Source of the DNA: CAZOEL01 sp964578835
Lineage (GTDB): Bacteria > Desulfobacterota > Syntrophobacteria > Syntrophobacterales > Syntrophobacteraceae
Assembly (NCBI GenBank): GCA_964578835.1
Contig: CAZOEL010000022.1
Coordinates: forward strand, 1 to 64,000
Length of the DNA stretch: 64,000 nt
Direction: 5' to 3'
Below the pieces are notes generated by a model. That model did no database searches. It worked only from the letters and a program-made list of their open reading frames with translations, and was not told the origin of the DNA. A program made the translations under genes and the position numbers. Of this stretch, positions 33,001 to 42,410 are shown one piece after another. Every line of letters starts with the position of its first letter. Position 1 is the first letter of the stretch.

Positions 33001-34587
33001 GGAGACGGGAAGTCGACCATCGGACTTGAGATCTATAAGCAGTTTAAGGGGCTGCCGATGGACGAGCCTCTTAGCAAGCCGTTGAAATCCTGGGAGCAGA
33101 TCCCCTTGAAGGATGGTGGGCAGGTGCACATGCTAAAGGACATGAGCGAACTCTCCGAGGCGGAACGTGTCGAGCGTTTGCAGCAGATCTGCCGGAACGA
33201 TACCCCAGGAGATCGGTGGCTGATCATCTCCAATACAGGCACCTTCCTGGCGACACTCAAGGCCTATGCAGAGGTAAAGGGGCTGAATCCCAGCGACCTA
33301 GAAGACGAGGTTCTTGGACTGCTTGAGGTCAGTGACCCAGGTTTTCTCCATGGCGCCGGACTGCCGATCCTTGTCGTCAATCTCGCACGGATAGACAACC
33401 TGGGCACAGCTCGTCAGTTATTAGCGAAAATGCTCGCCGGAGAAAATTGGAACCCATGTCTGGCGTGCAACATCAAGGAAATGTGTCCGGTCCTCACTAA
33501 CATCTCAGCGCTGCGGGAGCGGGAAACTTCTACAGCAGAGAGGGTTGGATGGATCTACCGGAGGCTCTATGAGTACGGCAGCCGGTTGACTATGCGCCAA
33601 ATCGCGGGGCACCTCGCTTACTCTATTACGTCCGGGCTTGACTGCCGGACGATCCGCAACTATGCGGCCAAACCTATTCCGCCTGATATGACTGACTTCC
33701 TCTTCTTTAACCGCTTTTTCGGATTTGCGGGAACCCATCCTGACCCAGGAGCCCAGCGGCTTGCGGCCGTCCGATTCCTGTTTCCACTCGAGTTTGGCAC
33801 GAAACCCTATCCCTCATTGGACAGACGGCTGTGGACCCATGAAGAAGACGCAAAGCCAGCAGTTGCTCCCTCCTTCGAATTTGTTTTCGGGCAATTAGGG
33901 AAGATGATCCATGCAGGAACTGCTGAAGCCGATCCCCCTCTCGGCCGCCTACGGCAGGAAATGCGGAGATTCCTCTTCCTCTTTTCAGAGATGCCTAAGG
34001 GGCTGGGTGGGTTCTACGCTAATTTCCTCGAATCCCAGATGTTGATCAAATTGGAGTCTTGGAAGAAAGAAGGAAAGATCCCCAATGCTCTCGAGAAGGA
34101 CCGCCTCCTGAAGAGAGTGCTTCATGTTTTGCAGGAACAGTTCACCGGAATGCCAATCTCTGAACAGGATAACCAAAAGGATCTTTATGTCACCCTAAAA
34201 CGCAGTGACGAGGAACTTCGCCAGACCGTTCAGATCCTGCTCGCCAAGATCCCCCTGACATGTTTCGCTCTTTCCATGGAGAAAGTTAGCAGTTCTTTCA
34301 ATTCCGGACGCTGTGTGCTCACCCTCGTCGATAAAATCTCAAATGAGTGCCTCCCCCTAGACTTACCCTTTCTCGACTTCGTTCTCATGCGGGGAATGGG
34401 AGAGGTAGGGCATAGCCTCGACCCAGGCTATGCAGACCGCTTGGAACGGTTCAAAGCAGGACTGCTTAGGTTCAAAAACTACTGCGTGTCGGATGGGCTT
34501 GAACTACTTGAGTTCACGAGCAAGGGGGCCTTCAAGGTCCATAAACTGATAATTGGTGAAAAACTGCAGGTGATATCATGCCAATAG
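30022..34587 (+). CDS. Five-domain fusion: SBD-like, NERD, two kinases, DptF-like ATPase
   Basis: The protein has 1521 residues with a GGGGAGA ribosome site. Residues 1-145 (HKALILLSVL, GRPQDSNRPHTPFFHLRSSG, FW) resemble the N-terminal sulfur-binding domain of ScoMcrA-type enzymes that read phosphorothioate DNA. About 170-310 is a NERD nuclease-like domain (ECDLIAICQDRLAVIELKHW). About 370-630 is a Hanks-type kinase fold with HRDLRPQN but no evident ATP-binding lysine, probably a pseudokinase. About 650-900 is a complete kinase (VALKLF, HNDIKPEN, FIDFGTA). From about 950 a P-loop ATPase follows (GHAGDGKST, about 988) with a CLAC...CP cluster (about 1150) that recalls DptF. It probably senses, signals and gates restriction in one chain. 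Confidence 0.7.
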   Translation: MKDLDYYYKLIMPVLPSADKDRKPHKALILLSVLFGIADGKIRENKIYFDECLKELFSSFFRNYGRPQDSNRPHTPFFHLRSSGFWHLVAKEGRDEELNAASTIGSEKDLNYLVEYAYLDDDLYRIVLNEQSGKKLIKAIMDSLILRGSNSDHPPKELTGSEADVAGIHDVPSIFDHEQQAIREIMAALGNHIQFIPNYHLHDPATNRYHECDLIAICQDRLAVIELKHWTGMIEVFPQSWVINRQSHRPDPHIVNNYRCKLLKSFYQRSFPTLPGLYVESMVVLTNTDAKVHNADTYKTDQHNPTFAGLEEVIRHFTYRFGAIPQIPGARKLTPAQVKMVADKLRSQAALHPQQRLNLPGYEIVENLTRTKKKLEFLIRPTEKRFQTIKRARIFCVDLTVPPDARRIERERALNGLGALEKVGDHPNILRVWRITNDDGLIIEGSDWSQEGTLADAIRRKGVFSLEETLPILQGILEGLSAIHNECVIHRDLRPQNVLLSRGIPKLMNFDLSYYPEEERVTVIPDTAALEWSAYMAPEIFRGGSLTEGADLFSLGVILFEMLCGEKPFKYSVDLDGSGGKLAEGAVDKLRAREVPREIEAILVELLQSDPAERPKNARAVLNAIEGFSSTAVEVNEGVPAEANRKLEPGERYDVYEIESFIAEGREAQVYRAKQTSERRVALKLFNKEVERERIYAEQWAMERVKSPYVVRCKTPGCWEKDRFFLALDLIEGVPFRKIIEEGARPDVTTFRHVAACLLDALDRMHNDPGFEEPLLHNDIKPENILLNKNGDPVFIDFGTACRPQVAAFMGTPGYVAPDLVQGADLDYRPSGDLFALGVTLFEWLCGVSPYEEIPGRNSIPKLAIQLRPELPVELDHWLNQSIQPLEANRFADIQTMRAAFEQIFAVPEPQESLAQTLRLIPSISTTGDSLGNAFVEYLNTLHNVTAENENALAEAQALSRFFGSIHVPLEVTRLIAEHLKNPSGRVVLTGHAGDGKSTIGLEIYKQFKGLPMDEPLSKPLKSWEQIPLKDGGQVHMLKDMSELSEAERVERLQQICRNDTPGDRWLIISNTGTFLATLKAYAEVKGLNPSDLEDEVLGLLEVSDPGFLHGAGLPILVVNLARIDNLGTARQLLAKMLAGENWNPCLACNIKEMCPVLTNISALRERETSTAERVGWIYRRLYEYGSRLTMRQIAGHLAYSITSGLDCRTIRNYAAKPIPPDMTDFLFFNRFFGFAGTHPDPGAQRLAAVRFLFPLEFGTKPYPSLDRRLWTHEEDAKPAVAPSFEFVFGQLGKMIHAGTAEADPPLGRLRQEMRRFLFLFSEMPKGLGGFYANFLESQMLIKLESWKKEGKIPNALEKDRLLKRVLHVLQEQFTGMPISEQDNQKDLYVTLKRSDEELRQTVQILLAKIPLTCFALSMEKVSSSFNSGRCVLTLVDKISNECLPLDLPFLDFVLMRGMGEVGHSLDPGYADRLERFKAGLLRFKNYCVSDGLELLEFTSKGAFKVHKLIIGEKLQVISCQ

Positions 34588-36200
34588 AACGTTTTCCAAG
34601 ACTGGCTCACCAGCCTCAAGAGGACGATAACCCGGCTATTCAGATGTTCGGGCGGAGGTTTTATAAGGACCAGACCATTATCGAATATCTGGCGGAGTTT
34701 CTGCTGGTCTTCCATTCTCGCAAACAGGTTATGGGGAACGATACCTCCTGGGATTGGGAGAATGGTTTTCCCGAGAGGAAAGTTTTGAAGGGATGGCCAG
34801 ATAACACACCATTGCGCTATGCCCCACCAGCGCGGCTCATCTTGAAGCTGTTCGCCTTTCTCGGTTCTTCTACCCTTGAAACACGCCATGAGTGCCACAA
34901 GGAACACTTCAAATGGCTTATAGAGCAACTTCAGGGACGGATCGAGACTTCGCATGGGCTCACGAGGAATCAGGTATTGGAGCTTTTGGAGCAGGTTCTT
35001 GTCGGTTTCACCGGAGTAGCCAAGAGTCGCACTTGGTGTACCCATGCGTTTCTTCCCCTGGCTCCTGGATTCATAGCTAGGGAGGCTATTTGGCGCAACA
35101 GTGCGGCTGCGGGAAGTCCGGAGATCAACTGGAAGGAGGCTTTGGATAGAAGCCTATTTATCTTTTCCAACCATGACTTCATGGCCCGCGGAGGGGAGAT
35201 TCTTTATTTGCAGCTGTGCAACCTGTTCTCCATGCTGGAGAACGAAGAACTTGATGTTTTCGATCGAGAAATGAAATACCTGGCGGCGAGCCGCTTCGGA
35301 CTGAAGGAGCGGATTGTTTCGGGGATCAACGGACTATTTGAGAGTACTGCAGGCCTCGACCGGCTGGCCGATTGGATCAGCCGTGCGGACCCGCAGACCT
35401 GGAAGACACTAGACGTGGAGCCTTTTAGACCGGCAACATGCGGATGGTGCCCGACGGAGAGCTGGAGTGAGGCATACCTGTTCGCTTACGAACTGGCTAA
35501 CATCTGCGATGCACTCATCGATCCCCTTGAGAAACTGGAGCTTCTGAAGCTCTGCTGTGTGCTACAAGTGCTCCGCAGCTTGTGCGCCCAGTCGGCGAGA
35601 CACTGGGAGGGACTTGGCGAGGAAAGCCGCGCGCTTGGAGGAAAGTGCGGATACGCATGGATTGTTACAAACCCTCAAAGTCGGGACCAGGTGCTTAAGG
35701 ATGCAGCCAGCCGTAACCTCGTGCGGGTGCAAGAGATGATGCACGGTGCGATCCGCTGCCAGGATATCCAGCTTTCTGCTGCCTACCAGGCTCCTGGAGG
35801 CTATAAGAATGCCGATGAGCAGGCACAAGAGCTCTTCGTGAAGCTCGCAAAAGCCTTGGAACTTATCGTACCGTTCAAGGGGCCAAACGCTCGCTTTGTC
35901 TTGCCGGAGCCGTTGCTGCGCGCATTAGTCCTCATGCTGATCCCCCCAGGGGAGCGTGCAACGCTTGATTCCTTTAACGAGCGGCTTTACCGACACTTCG
36001 GCATCGCCGTGAGCGGATCGCATCTGAGCCGAGCCGTACGGTGGACCTTTCCAGGGCAAAAATTCAACCTAAGTTCAACCGAGCAAGGCTGGTTCGAGGA
36101 AAGACTGCGAGCAACGGGGTTCCTGATCCCTCTTTCAGATGCGGTCTCGATGGTTCAGAACCCCTTCGGCGAAGGCAATAAAAGTCGCGAGGTGATATGA
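34578..36200 (+). CDS. Unrecognised protein in the DptG position
   Basis: The protein has 540 residues, overlapping the previous gene by 10 bp and the next by 4 bp. It is soluble and largely helical with a CGWCPTESW segment near residue 290; no enzymatic motif is seen. It sits between a DptF-like and a DptH-like gene, the place of DndG/DptG in phosphorothioation-dependent restriction loci, so it may be the diverged equivalent. This rests on position, not on sequence similarity I can show. Confidence 0.6.
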   Translation: MPIERFPRLAHQPQEDDNPAIQMFGRRFYKDQTIIEYLAEFLLVFHSRKQVMGNDTSWDWENGFPERKVLKGWPDNTPLRYAPPARLILKLFAFLGSSTLETRHECHKEHFKWLIEQLQGRIETSHGLTRNQVLELLEQVLVGFTGVAKSRTWCTHAFLPLAPGFIAREAIWRNSAAAGSPEINWKEALDRSLFIFSNHDFMARGGEILYLQLCNLFSMLENEELDVFDREMKYLAASRFGLKERIVSGINGLFESTAGLDRLADWISRADPQTWKTLDVEPFRPATCGWCPTESWSEAYLFAYELANICDALIDPLEKLELLKLCCVLQVLRSLCAQSARHWEGLGEESRALGGKCGYAWIVTNPQSRDQVLKDAASRNLVRVQEMMHGAIRCQDIQLSAAYQAPGGYKNADEQAQELFVKLAKALELIVPFKGPNARFVLPEPLLRALVLMLIPPGERATLDSFNERLYRHFGIAVSGSHLSRAVRWTFPGQKFNLSSTEQGWFEERLRATGFLIPLSDAVSMVQNPFGEGNKSREVI

Positions 36201-39200
36201 TGAATCTTTTTGCTCAAACACTGGCCGATCACCTGAAGGGAGTCTGTCGTAAAACACTGGCGGCTGGCCTTGGAGAGGCCCGTGAGTTGCGGATCTTTCT
36301 CTCATCCTTTCCTCCTGTAGAGATCTGGGAAGCACTCAGGGCGCTTGAAGAGTTTATCCTGTCGAGCAAGAAGCAAGCGCAGGTGGTGTTCAAGGTTGGT
36401 GCTGCGCTGTGGCTGGAATGGGGAGCCGGAGAAAATGGGGCGGAGAAGCCTGTGCGGGATCAGATTGAAGCAAAGGGGTGGGTAGACCACGAGGACCATC
36501 TGACCTATTATCGAAACTTAAAACGCAGCGAGGGCTATGACGCCTTGATCGTCGTGCTCGTTGGCGTCGAAAAAGCGACCGACCAAGCAAGCCTCCAGGA
36601 CTTCTACGTAGTAGACTCGGCGACATTGTGGAGAAGCGAACTCGCGCAATCTTTCATACCGTGGCTCGAAATACTTGTCAAAACACGCCATATTGATGCC
36701 GGGAAAGAGCACATACAGGCAATGGACGAGATGGTTCGCGCCCTTCACAAGTACGCAACCGGGGATCTGGTACAGGTTGGACGATTTCTGGAAGGGCTTG
36801 ATTTGACAGAAGCGGTGACCGGCCTCGACGCCCAACGAATCCTCTATGGGTCACTCGATTTCTGGGGTTTGCCTCCCTTTAGAGATTTGCCACCCAGGCG
36901 CAAAGGTGCAAAGCTACTCAAGGAGGCCATTTCCTTCTTCAGCTACCAGAAATATCTAAAGGAGTCGGATCGCAAGAAAGCTCTACGGAAGATTGATCGT
37001 TATCATGAGGAGAATGGAGGGGACGCGGAACCTCCGGCGGGCTTCGAGGATATGGAGGACTTTCTATCCTGCCTCCGTAGTTACATCAGCAAAAACGATC
37101 TGAAGGCACGCGAAAAGCTGCTCTGCGTTAACTTCATATTTATACTTGAGATACTCGGTATCAAAGAACCCAAGCCACCTGTTCCACCCAAAATGCGCAA
37201 CCTGGAGGGTCCACCGCTCGAGGTCTTCCTGACGGCACTTTGGGAAACACTTATCGAGTATAAGCGTGGCTGCGATTCAAAGCATGTACAACCCGGGAAG
37301 GCACTCGAAGAGATCAGATTGCGGCCGCTTAGATTTCGTCACAACTTGCAGGACCCTAAGGATGCGCGCTGCCTGATTAGGGGTTGTCTCGGAGGGATTG
37401 ATGCTTTTCTGGAAGAACATCTGCAGATTGTGTGCAACGTGGACAACGAAGAAAAGCCAATTATCCTCTCTAGCCACCTCTGCCCTATCGATCAGATCGA
37501 AGAACTTATCTTGCAGCCATCAAAGACTGCCATGCCGGGGTTTCAGTTCTCCATATCCTTCAAGGCCGAGGACGGGCTTAGCGTTGCGCGGCACTTCCAA
37601 TGGAACCTGCCGGAAGCCCAGCCGTACAGAAATCTGTGGAACCTCTACCGCACAGTGCGGGATGCGATAAAAACCTACCCCGGCGAGTTCCTACCCGTCT
37701 TTACGATCCCCTACTATGACGAACTCTTCCTCGCCCCCGACGAGGAGGAGGTGAACCGGGTGATGCGACTCGGAATGAAGGGATTGCGCGTAGAGAACCT
37801 CCTTCTGGCACCCAACTTAAACACCAGCGACCCAGCTCTCGGAGAAATGCGCGACTTGGCGAAGGCATTCGGAGAGTACCTGCAGATAGCTGTCGAGCGT
37901 GGGCTTTTCACCGCGTTGGAAACAAGTTGGGGCGATCTTTTCCATAAGGCTAAGGCGGCGTTCAGACGGCTGCTGGCGCTCGAGGGACAAGGGCTGTCAA
38001 GTGAGCTCGCCCCAATCCTCTACAAGGCGTTTATGATCCTGAGGGAGCCTGAGAGTGGGGGCCTCGGTCACGCGATGTGGACTCCTCATGTGGATTCGGC
38101 GCTTATTACCAGCCTTCACCCCTGCCTTTTAGAGATGCTCCGACACCGGAAGACATTTCTCATCCATGGCTTCACAGCTCGTGCTGTGGAGGCGCTTGAT
38201 GATGCAACAGGGATGCGGCTGCGAGCTTATCTTTGGCAAGACGTCTGTGACGTGGCGACGATTCACTACCCCCTCTTCGGGGTCATCTGCAACGCGAACA
38301 GGGATATGAACACAGATGTCACTTCTTTCGGGCTCGTGCATCGGGTTGGGAAGGCCCAACTTCAGGGGTCCACGCTGGCAGCCAAGATGGTTCTGCGGCA
38401 CAACACGCCGGACGACGAGCGAATGGCCGACGCTGACCTGTTCCGCCAGACACGAGAGTCAAGGGTGATCACAAGGGCGCTCAGAGAATATACGGAACTG
38501 TACCCTCACGTCGAGGACGGGCTCTCACTCGCGGTGCTGAACGTACGCAACCTCCAGACGGTAATTGCCGGAATCGACGAGTTCCTACGGGAGCGCAGGG
38601 AGAAGGTGGAGGCTGGCACAGACGACCCGCATTTCCCTTATCACTTCTCGCTCACTATCTTCCTTGACGTCGGTGATAGCCAGCCGGTTGGCCGTTGGCT
38701 CCAGGAGTGGCGTAAGCGGTGGAGCGCAGCGGGAAACGATGGATCTTATGAGGCTTACGAGGGCTGTCGCCTCTCGGTCGCTCAGCGGATCGTACGAAGC
38801 CCACAGGAATGCCTCAGCCTACTCGAAAGGGAGGGTTTCGAAGCCGATATTTCCCTGCTACCGCATTTCATCGATGCCGGGGCTGTGGGCAACGATATCA
38901 TTGCGGCATTACCATACCAGGACCATTGTTCATGTCACATCAAATTTCCTATTGTTGAGGTGCCCCACTGCGCCGACACCAATCCAGCCCTCGCCTGTGA
39001 GCGCAAGCGGATCATCAGCAATCGTCAGTTTGACCTACCCGGCTTGCACGCGGAATTGAGCGCCAGATTCAGGCACCCCGGCAACCCTCCGGAGCAGAAG
39101 CACCTAGTAATCAGCCGAGGAGACTTTACTCCCTGGATTGATCTCGTAGACCAGTTACACCGCAGGTCCACATGGGTTGTCTGCCTCGACCCGAGCATCG

Positions 39201-41533
39201 ATGAGCGGTTGATCGCCCGCACGAACGTCGGAGGGGCGAGTAAACGGCAGATCATCGGCTTCTCCTCGGGCCTCGGGGCTCACGGCGAGCTCAACACAAC
39301 CGTGTCGACAGAGCGTGCTTCATTGGCCGATGTCGAGAAGGGAATTCGGCAGCAGGTAAACCTGCTTTTCGGTCCGTGGCGGGAAGATGAGGGTGGAAAG
39401 GTGGCCCACCGGCTCGTCCAAGAGTCTTGTAAATTATCGGGTCTATCCCTGGTGCGAGCAACAGGTCCGAGTCAATACGTGCGCGATCTTATGGCATACA
39501 CCCTCGTAAGGATCTGTTTGCCAGCCTTTCCCATTGAGGGGGTAAAGCTATGCGATGAACTTATCTCCCTCGATACCTACCGGCACTGGTTTGATGCCGC
39601 AGTAAGCGGCGAGCGGCCTGACCTGCTCCGGCTTGCCGTCTTCCTTAAGACGAACGGCCACATCGAAATCCGAGCCCAGCTCATCGAATGCAAGCTAGCC
39701 AAACATTCCGACTCCCACCTCCAGAAGGCTCAGGGCCAGCTTGAAAACGGGCTGAGGCACCTCTCGAATATCTTTCGCCCACGCCACGCCGCCCATTATG
39801 ACCGATTCGATCAGCGCTTCTGGTGGGGTCAACTGCAGCGGCTCATTGCCGGAAAGAGTGTTATCAATACCGCCAAGCAGAAGCAGGAGCCTATAACGGC
39901 CGCCTTGGAGGCCCTTGGAGAAGGGAGATTCGACATCCGCTGGCAGGCGATGGCCGTCACTTTCTGGACAGATAGCGAGAGCAATGATTTCGTAGTAGAG
40001 AAGAGTTGGAGTTTTGAAGGGAGCAACGGGGAAGGGCTTGAGATGGAAGTCATCTCAACGGGCAAAGGGTTAGTACGCCGAGTCTGCTGTGACGGGGAGG
40101 CGGTCCATTTGCCACTGCCGCAAACGGAGATCGCCCTCATTGAAGAAGATGAGCCGAAAGCAGATGTAGAGAACGAGTCATTGCCTGACACAACAAAGAG
40201 TTCGGACACAGAACCGGTCGCGCAAGGTAGTTCTACAAATGACCCATTTTCGCCCGTCGGACTCGAAGCAGAGCCGGGTACGTTTGAGGTATTGCCCGCC
40301 CTGGAGATCACATCTGTGCCTTTTCACGCCAGAGAGCCCGCTCCCAAGCCTATCCAGCCGGTCGCGTCAGTTCTTCCCTGCATACCAGAGCGAGTGTTAC
40401 TCGGAAGGACAAAAGACCATGGCCGAGAGGTCTACTGGGAGTTCGGTCACCCTCAGCTTTCCAACCGCCACATTCTCATCTTCGGCCGCTCAGGTTCAGG
40501 GAAGACCTATGCCATCCAGGCCATTCTTTGCGAACTTGGGCTGCAGGGACAGAACTCGGTAATCGTCGACTACACGGATGGATTCGAGAAAAAGCATCTT
40601 GAGTATGAGACGATCAAGCTACTAGATCCCAAACAGCACTTCGTTTATAACACGCCACTGCCGATCAGCCCTTTCCGTCAGCAGCAGGCTATGATCGGCG
40701 ATGAATTATATCCTGAGAAACCCTCCAACACAGCCCAGCGAGTGATGAGTGTTTTCGCCTCCGTCTACAACTTAGGAGACCAGCAGAAGAGCGCACTCTA
40801 TGACGCCGTCAAGGAGGGGATCGAAACTTTTAGCTCCGCAATGGACCTCGACCGACTCGTCCAGATACTTGAGAAATATGCAGCAGACGGTATGAGGAAG
40901 GACGTAGCGGCAAGCATCCTCACCAAAATCAAGAGCTTCGTTGACGGGCAACCCTTCGGAGCGGAGGTACCCGGCAGCTGGATTAACTTCTACGAGGATC
41001 CGAAACACCGGTCGCACATCATTCAACTTACAAGTTGTGGAAAGGAGTTTAGTCGCCTCGTGACGGAGTTTTCCCTAATCGATCTTTTTTGGTTCGCTCG
41101 TGCGAGCGGGGACGTCCACCACCCAAAAGTTGTAGTTCTAGATGAGATCCAGAACCTCGACCACAGTCAGGAGGGACCTATCGCAAGCTTCCTCACTGAG
41201 GGTAGGAAATTTGGCCTTTCCATGGTGCTCGCGACCCAAACCCTCAAGAACCTCAAAGAGGACGCCAGGTCCAGGCTCTTCCAGGCATCCCACAAGCTTT
41301 TCTTCTGTCCTGCAGAGACGGAACTGCAAGAATATGCGAAGATCCTCGAGGTAAAGACTGGTGAGAGTGCTGAGATTTGGAAGAAGCGGCTGTCGAGCCT
41401 CGGCAAAGGAGAGTGTTACTCGCTTGGTCCATACCTTAATCAGCAAACGAACAAGCTTGAGGAGAAGGTGATCCGTATCGGAGTGACCGCCCTCGGAGAG
41501 CGTTTAGAGAGACATGAGCATGCAGGGGAATGA
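36197..41533 (+). CDS. DptH/HerA-like ATPase, 1778 residues
   Basis: The long N-terminal part (1-1390) has no motif I recognise. Residues about 1395-1775 form a HerA/FtsK-type motor: RVLLGRTKDHGREVYW, Walker A FGRSGSGKTYA (about 1428), VIVDYTDGFE, Walker B VVVLDEIQNL (about 1645), then LTEGRKFGLSMVLATQTLKN, the arginine-finger and sensor region. Length and domain position match DndH/DptH, the restriction ATPase of Dnd systems. An acidic linker (about 1315-1380) separates the halves. Either of two adjacent ATGs (36197, 36200) may be used. It likely translocates on or loads onto DNA lacking the modification. Confidence 0.8.
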   Translation: MMNLFAQTLADHLKGVCRKTLAAGLGEARELRIFLSSFPPVEIWEALRALEEFILSSKKQAQVVFKVGAALWLEWGAGENGAEKPVRDQIEAKGWVDHEDHLTYYRNLKRSEGYDALIVVLVGVEKATDQASLQDFYVVDSATLWRSELAQSFIPWLEILVKTRHIDAGKEHIQAMDEMVRALHKYATGDLVQVGRFLEGLDLTEAVTGLDAQRILYGSLDFWGLPPFRDLPPRRKGAKLLKEAISFFSYQKYLKESDRKKALRKIDRYHEENGGDAEPPAGFEDMEDFLSCLRSYISKNDLKAREKLLCVNFIFILEILGIKEPKPPVPPKMRNLEGPPLEVFLTALWETLIEYKRGCDSKHVQPGKALEEIRLRPLRFRHNLQDPKDARCLIRGCLGGIDAFLEEHLQIVCNVDNEEKPIILSSHLCPIDQIEELILQPSKTAMPGFQFSISFKAEDGLSVARHFQWNLPEAQPYRNLWNLYRTVRDAIKTYPGEFLPVFTIPYYDELFLAPDEEEVNRVMRLGMKGLRVENLLLAPNLNTSDPALGEMRDLAKAFGEYLQIAVERGLFTALETSWGDLFHKAKAAFRRLLALEGQGLSSELAPILYKAFMILREPESGGLGHAMWTPHVDSALITSLHPCLLEMLRHRKTFLIHGFTARAVEALDDATGMRLRAYLWQDVCDVATIHYPLFGVICNANRDMNTDVTSFGLVHRVGKAQLQGSTLAAKMVLRHNTPDDERMADADLFRQTRESRVITRALREYTELYPHVEDGLSLAVLNVRNLQTVIAGIDEFLRERREKVEAGTDDPHFPYHFSLTIFLDVGDSQPVGRWLQEWRKRWSAAGNDGSYEAYEGCRLSVAQRIVRSPQECLSLLEREGFEADISLLPHFIDAGAVGNDIIAALPYQDHCSCHIKFPIVEVPHCADTNPALACERKRIISNRQFDLPGLHAELSARFRHPGNPPEQKHLVISRGDFTPWIDLVDQLHRRSTWVVCLDPSIDERLIARTNVGGASKRQIIGFSSGLGAHGELNTTVSTERASLADVEKGIRQQVNLLFGPWREDEGGKVAHRLVQESCKLSGLSLVRATGPSQYVRDLMAYTLVRICLPAFPIEGVKLCDELISLDTYRHWFDAAVSGERPDLLRLAVFLKTNGHIEIRAQLIECKLAKHSDSHLQKAQGQLENGLRHLSNIFRPRHAAHYDRFDQRFWWGQLQRLIAGKSVINTAKQKQEPITAALEALGEGRFDIRWQAMAVTFWTDSESNDFVVEKSWSFEGSNGEGLEMEVISTGKGLVRRVCCDGEAVHLPLPQTEIALIEEDEPKADVENESLPDTTKSSDTEPVAQGSSTNDPFSPVGLEAEPGTFEVLPALEITSVPFHAREPAPKPIQPVASVLPCIPERVLLGRTKDHGREVYWEFGHPQLSNRHILIFGRSGSGKTYAIQAILCELGLQGQNSVIVDYTDGFEKKHLEYETIKLLDPKQHFVYNTPLPISPFRQQQAMIGDELYPEKPSNTAQRVMSVFASVYNLGDQQKSALYDAVKEGIETFSSAMDLDRLVQILEKYAADGMRKDVAASILTKIKSFVDGQPFGAEVPGSWINFYEDPKHRSHIIQLTSCGKEFSRLVTEFSLIDLFWFARASGDVHHPKVVVLDEIQNLDHSQEGPIASFLTEGRKFGLSMVLATQTLKNLKEDARSRLFQASHKLFFCPAETELQEYAKILEVKTGESAEIWKKRLSSLGKGECYSLGPYLNQQTNKLEEKVIRIGVTALGERLERHEHAGE

Positions 41534-41534
41534 G

Positions 41535-42389
41535 ATGGCGAAAAGGGATGAAGTAAGCGGTGGTCGACTGCCGGTGAATTTCCACCAAACGTTTGTTCCG
41601 GAGAGGCCTTACCTGACGGCACTGCTGCAGTTCGCCGCAGAGGGGGGCGAAGGGACAGAGCAAGAAATCTCACAGGAGACGGGGATCCCAACCGGGAAGC
41701 ACTCGGGCAAGGTGCCCGCGACCCTAAACTACGGCCTCGGCATGGGATTACTTAGGGCGGAGAAGGGAACCAGGGCGGGAACGAAGAAGCCGGTGCTTAC
41801 TGAGATGGGACAGACGGTCATTCGAATGGACCCGCACTTGCGGGAACCGCTCACCCAGTGGTTGCTTCACCTACATCTGTGTCGGGCGCAGGGCGGCGCT
41901 GAGGTCTGGCACCTCACCTTCGGGCCAAGTATGGATTCCTTTGGAATGAGCTTCTCTGAGGAAGATCTCGAGGCGTATCTTGCAAGTTTTTGCGGTAGGA
42001 AGAATCGCTCTCTTGTTGGTCCTCTAGTCCGGACTTACGAGAAACCAGTCGCTCTTCGGGACGCAGAAGCGATCACACGGAGAGGGACTAGCCTCCTGCG
42101 GACTCCTGCACCGCTCACACACACCTTTCGCTATGGGTACGCCTACTTCATACTAGCCCTTTGGGAATCGCACTTTCCCGATGTTGGACAGGTGACGCTA
42201 ACGGAGTTCGAGGCCAAGACCTTCTGGAAACGGTTGGGCGGATGGAATGACCAGCAGTGCGATGCCGCGCTCGCCTTAATCCAGGAGACAGGGGCATTGG
42301 CTGTGGACCGGCAAAACTATCCTTGGGTGCTTACCCGGCGAGACAGGTCATTGAACTTGGTTGAAAAGCTATACAGCGATCTCACATGA
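41535..42389 (+). CDS. DUF4007-like protein (copy b)
   Basis: Start at 41535 seven bases after GGGGA, one base beyond the previous stop; 284 residues (in-frame ATGs at 41514 and 41520 overlap the previous gene). It begins FHQTFVPERPYLTALLQFAA, then a winged-helix-like stretch (QEISQETGIPTGKHSGKVPA...LNYGLGMGLL) and the second DUF4007 block (LTEMGQTVI, DPHLREPLTQWLLHLHL). It is more divergent than copy a and lacks the HETF motif. As with copy a, the next gene is a large DEFG-type ATPase. Confidence 0.65.
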   Translation: MAKRDEVSGGRLPVNFHQTFVPERPYLTALLQFAAEGGEGTEQEISQETGIPTGKHSGKVPATLNYGLGMGLLRAEKGTRAGTKKPVLTEMGQTVIRMDPHLREPLTQWLLHLHLCRAQGGAEVWHLTFGPSMDSFGMSFSEEDLEAYLASFCGRKNRSLVGPLVRTYEKPVALRDAEAITRRGTSLLRTPAPLTHTFRYGYAYFILALWESHFPDVGQVTLTEFEAKTFWKRLGGWNDQQCDAALALIQETGALAVDRQNYPWVLTRRDRSLNLVEKLYSDLT

Positions 42390-42410
42390 TGGATCGGAAA
42401 GAAAGAATAT

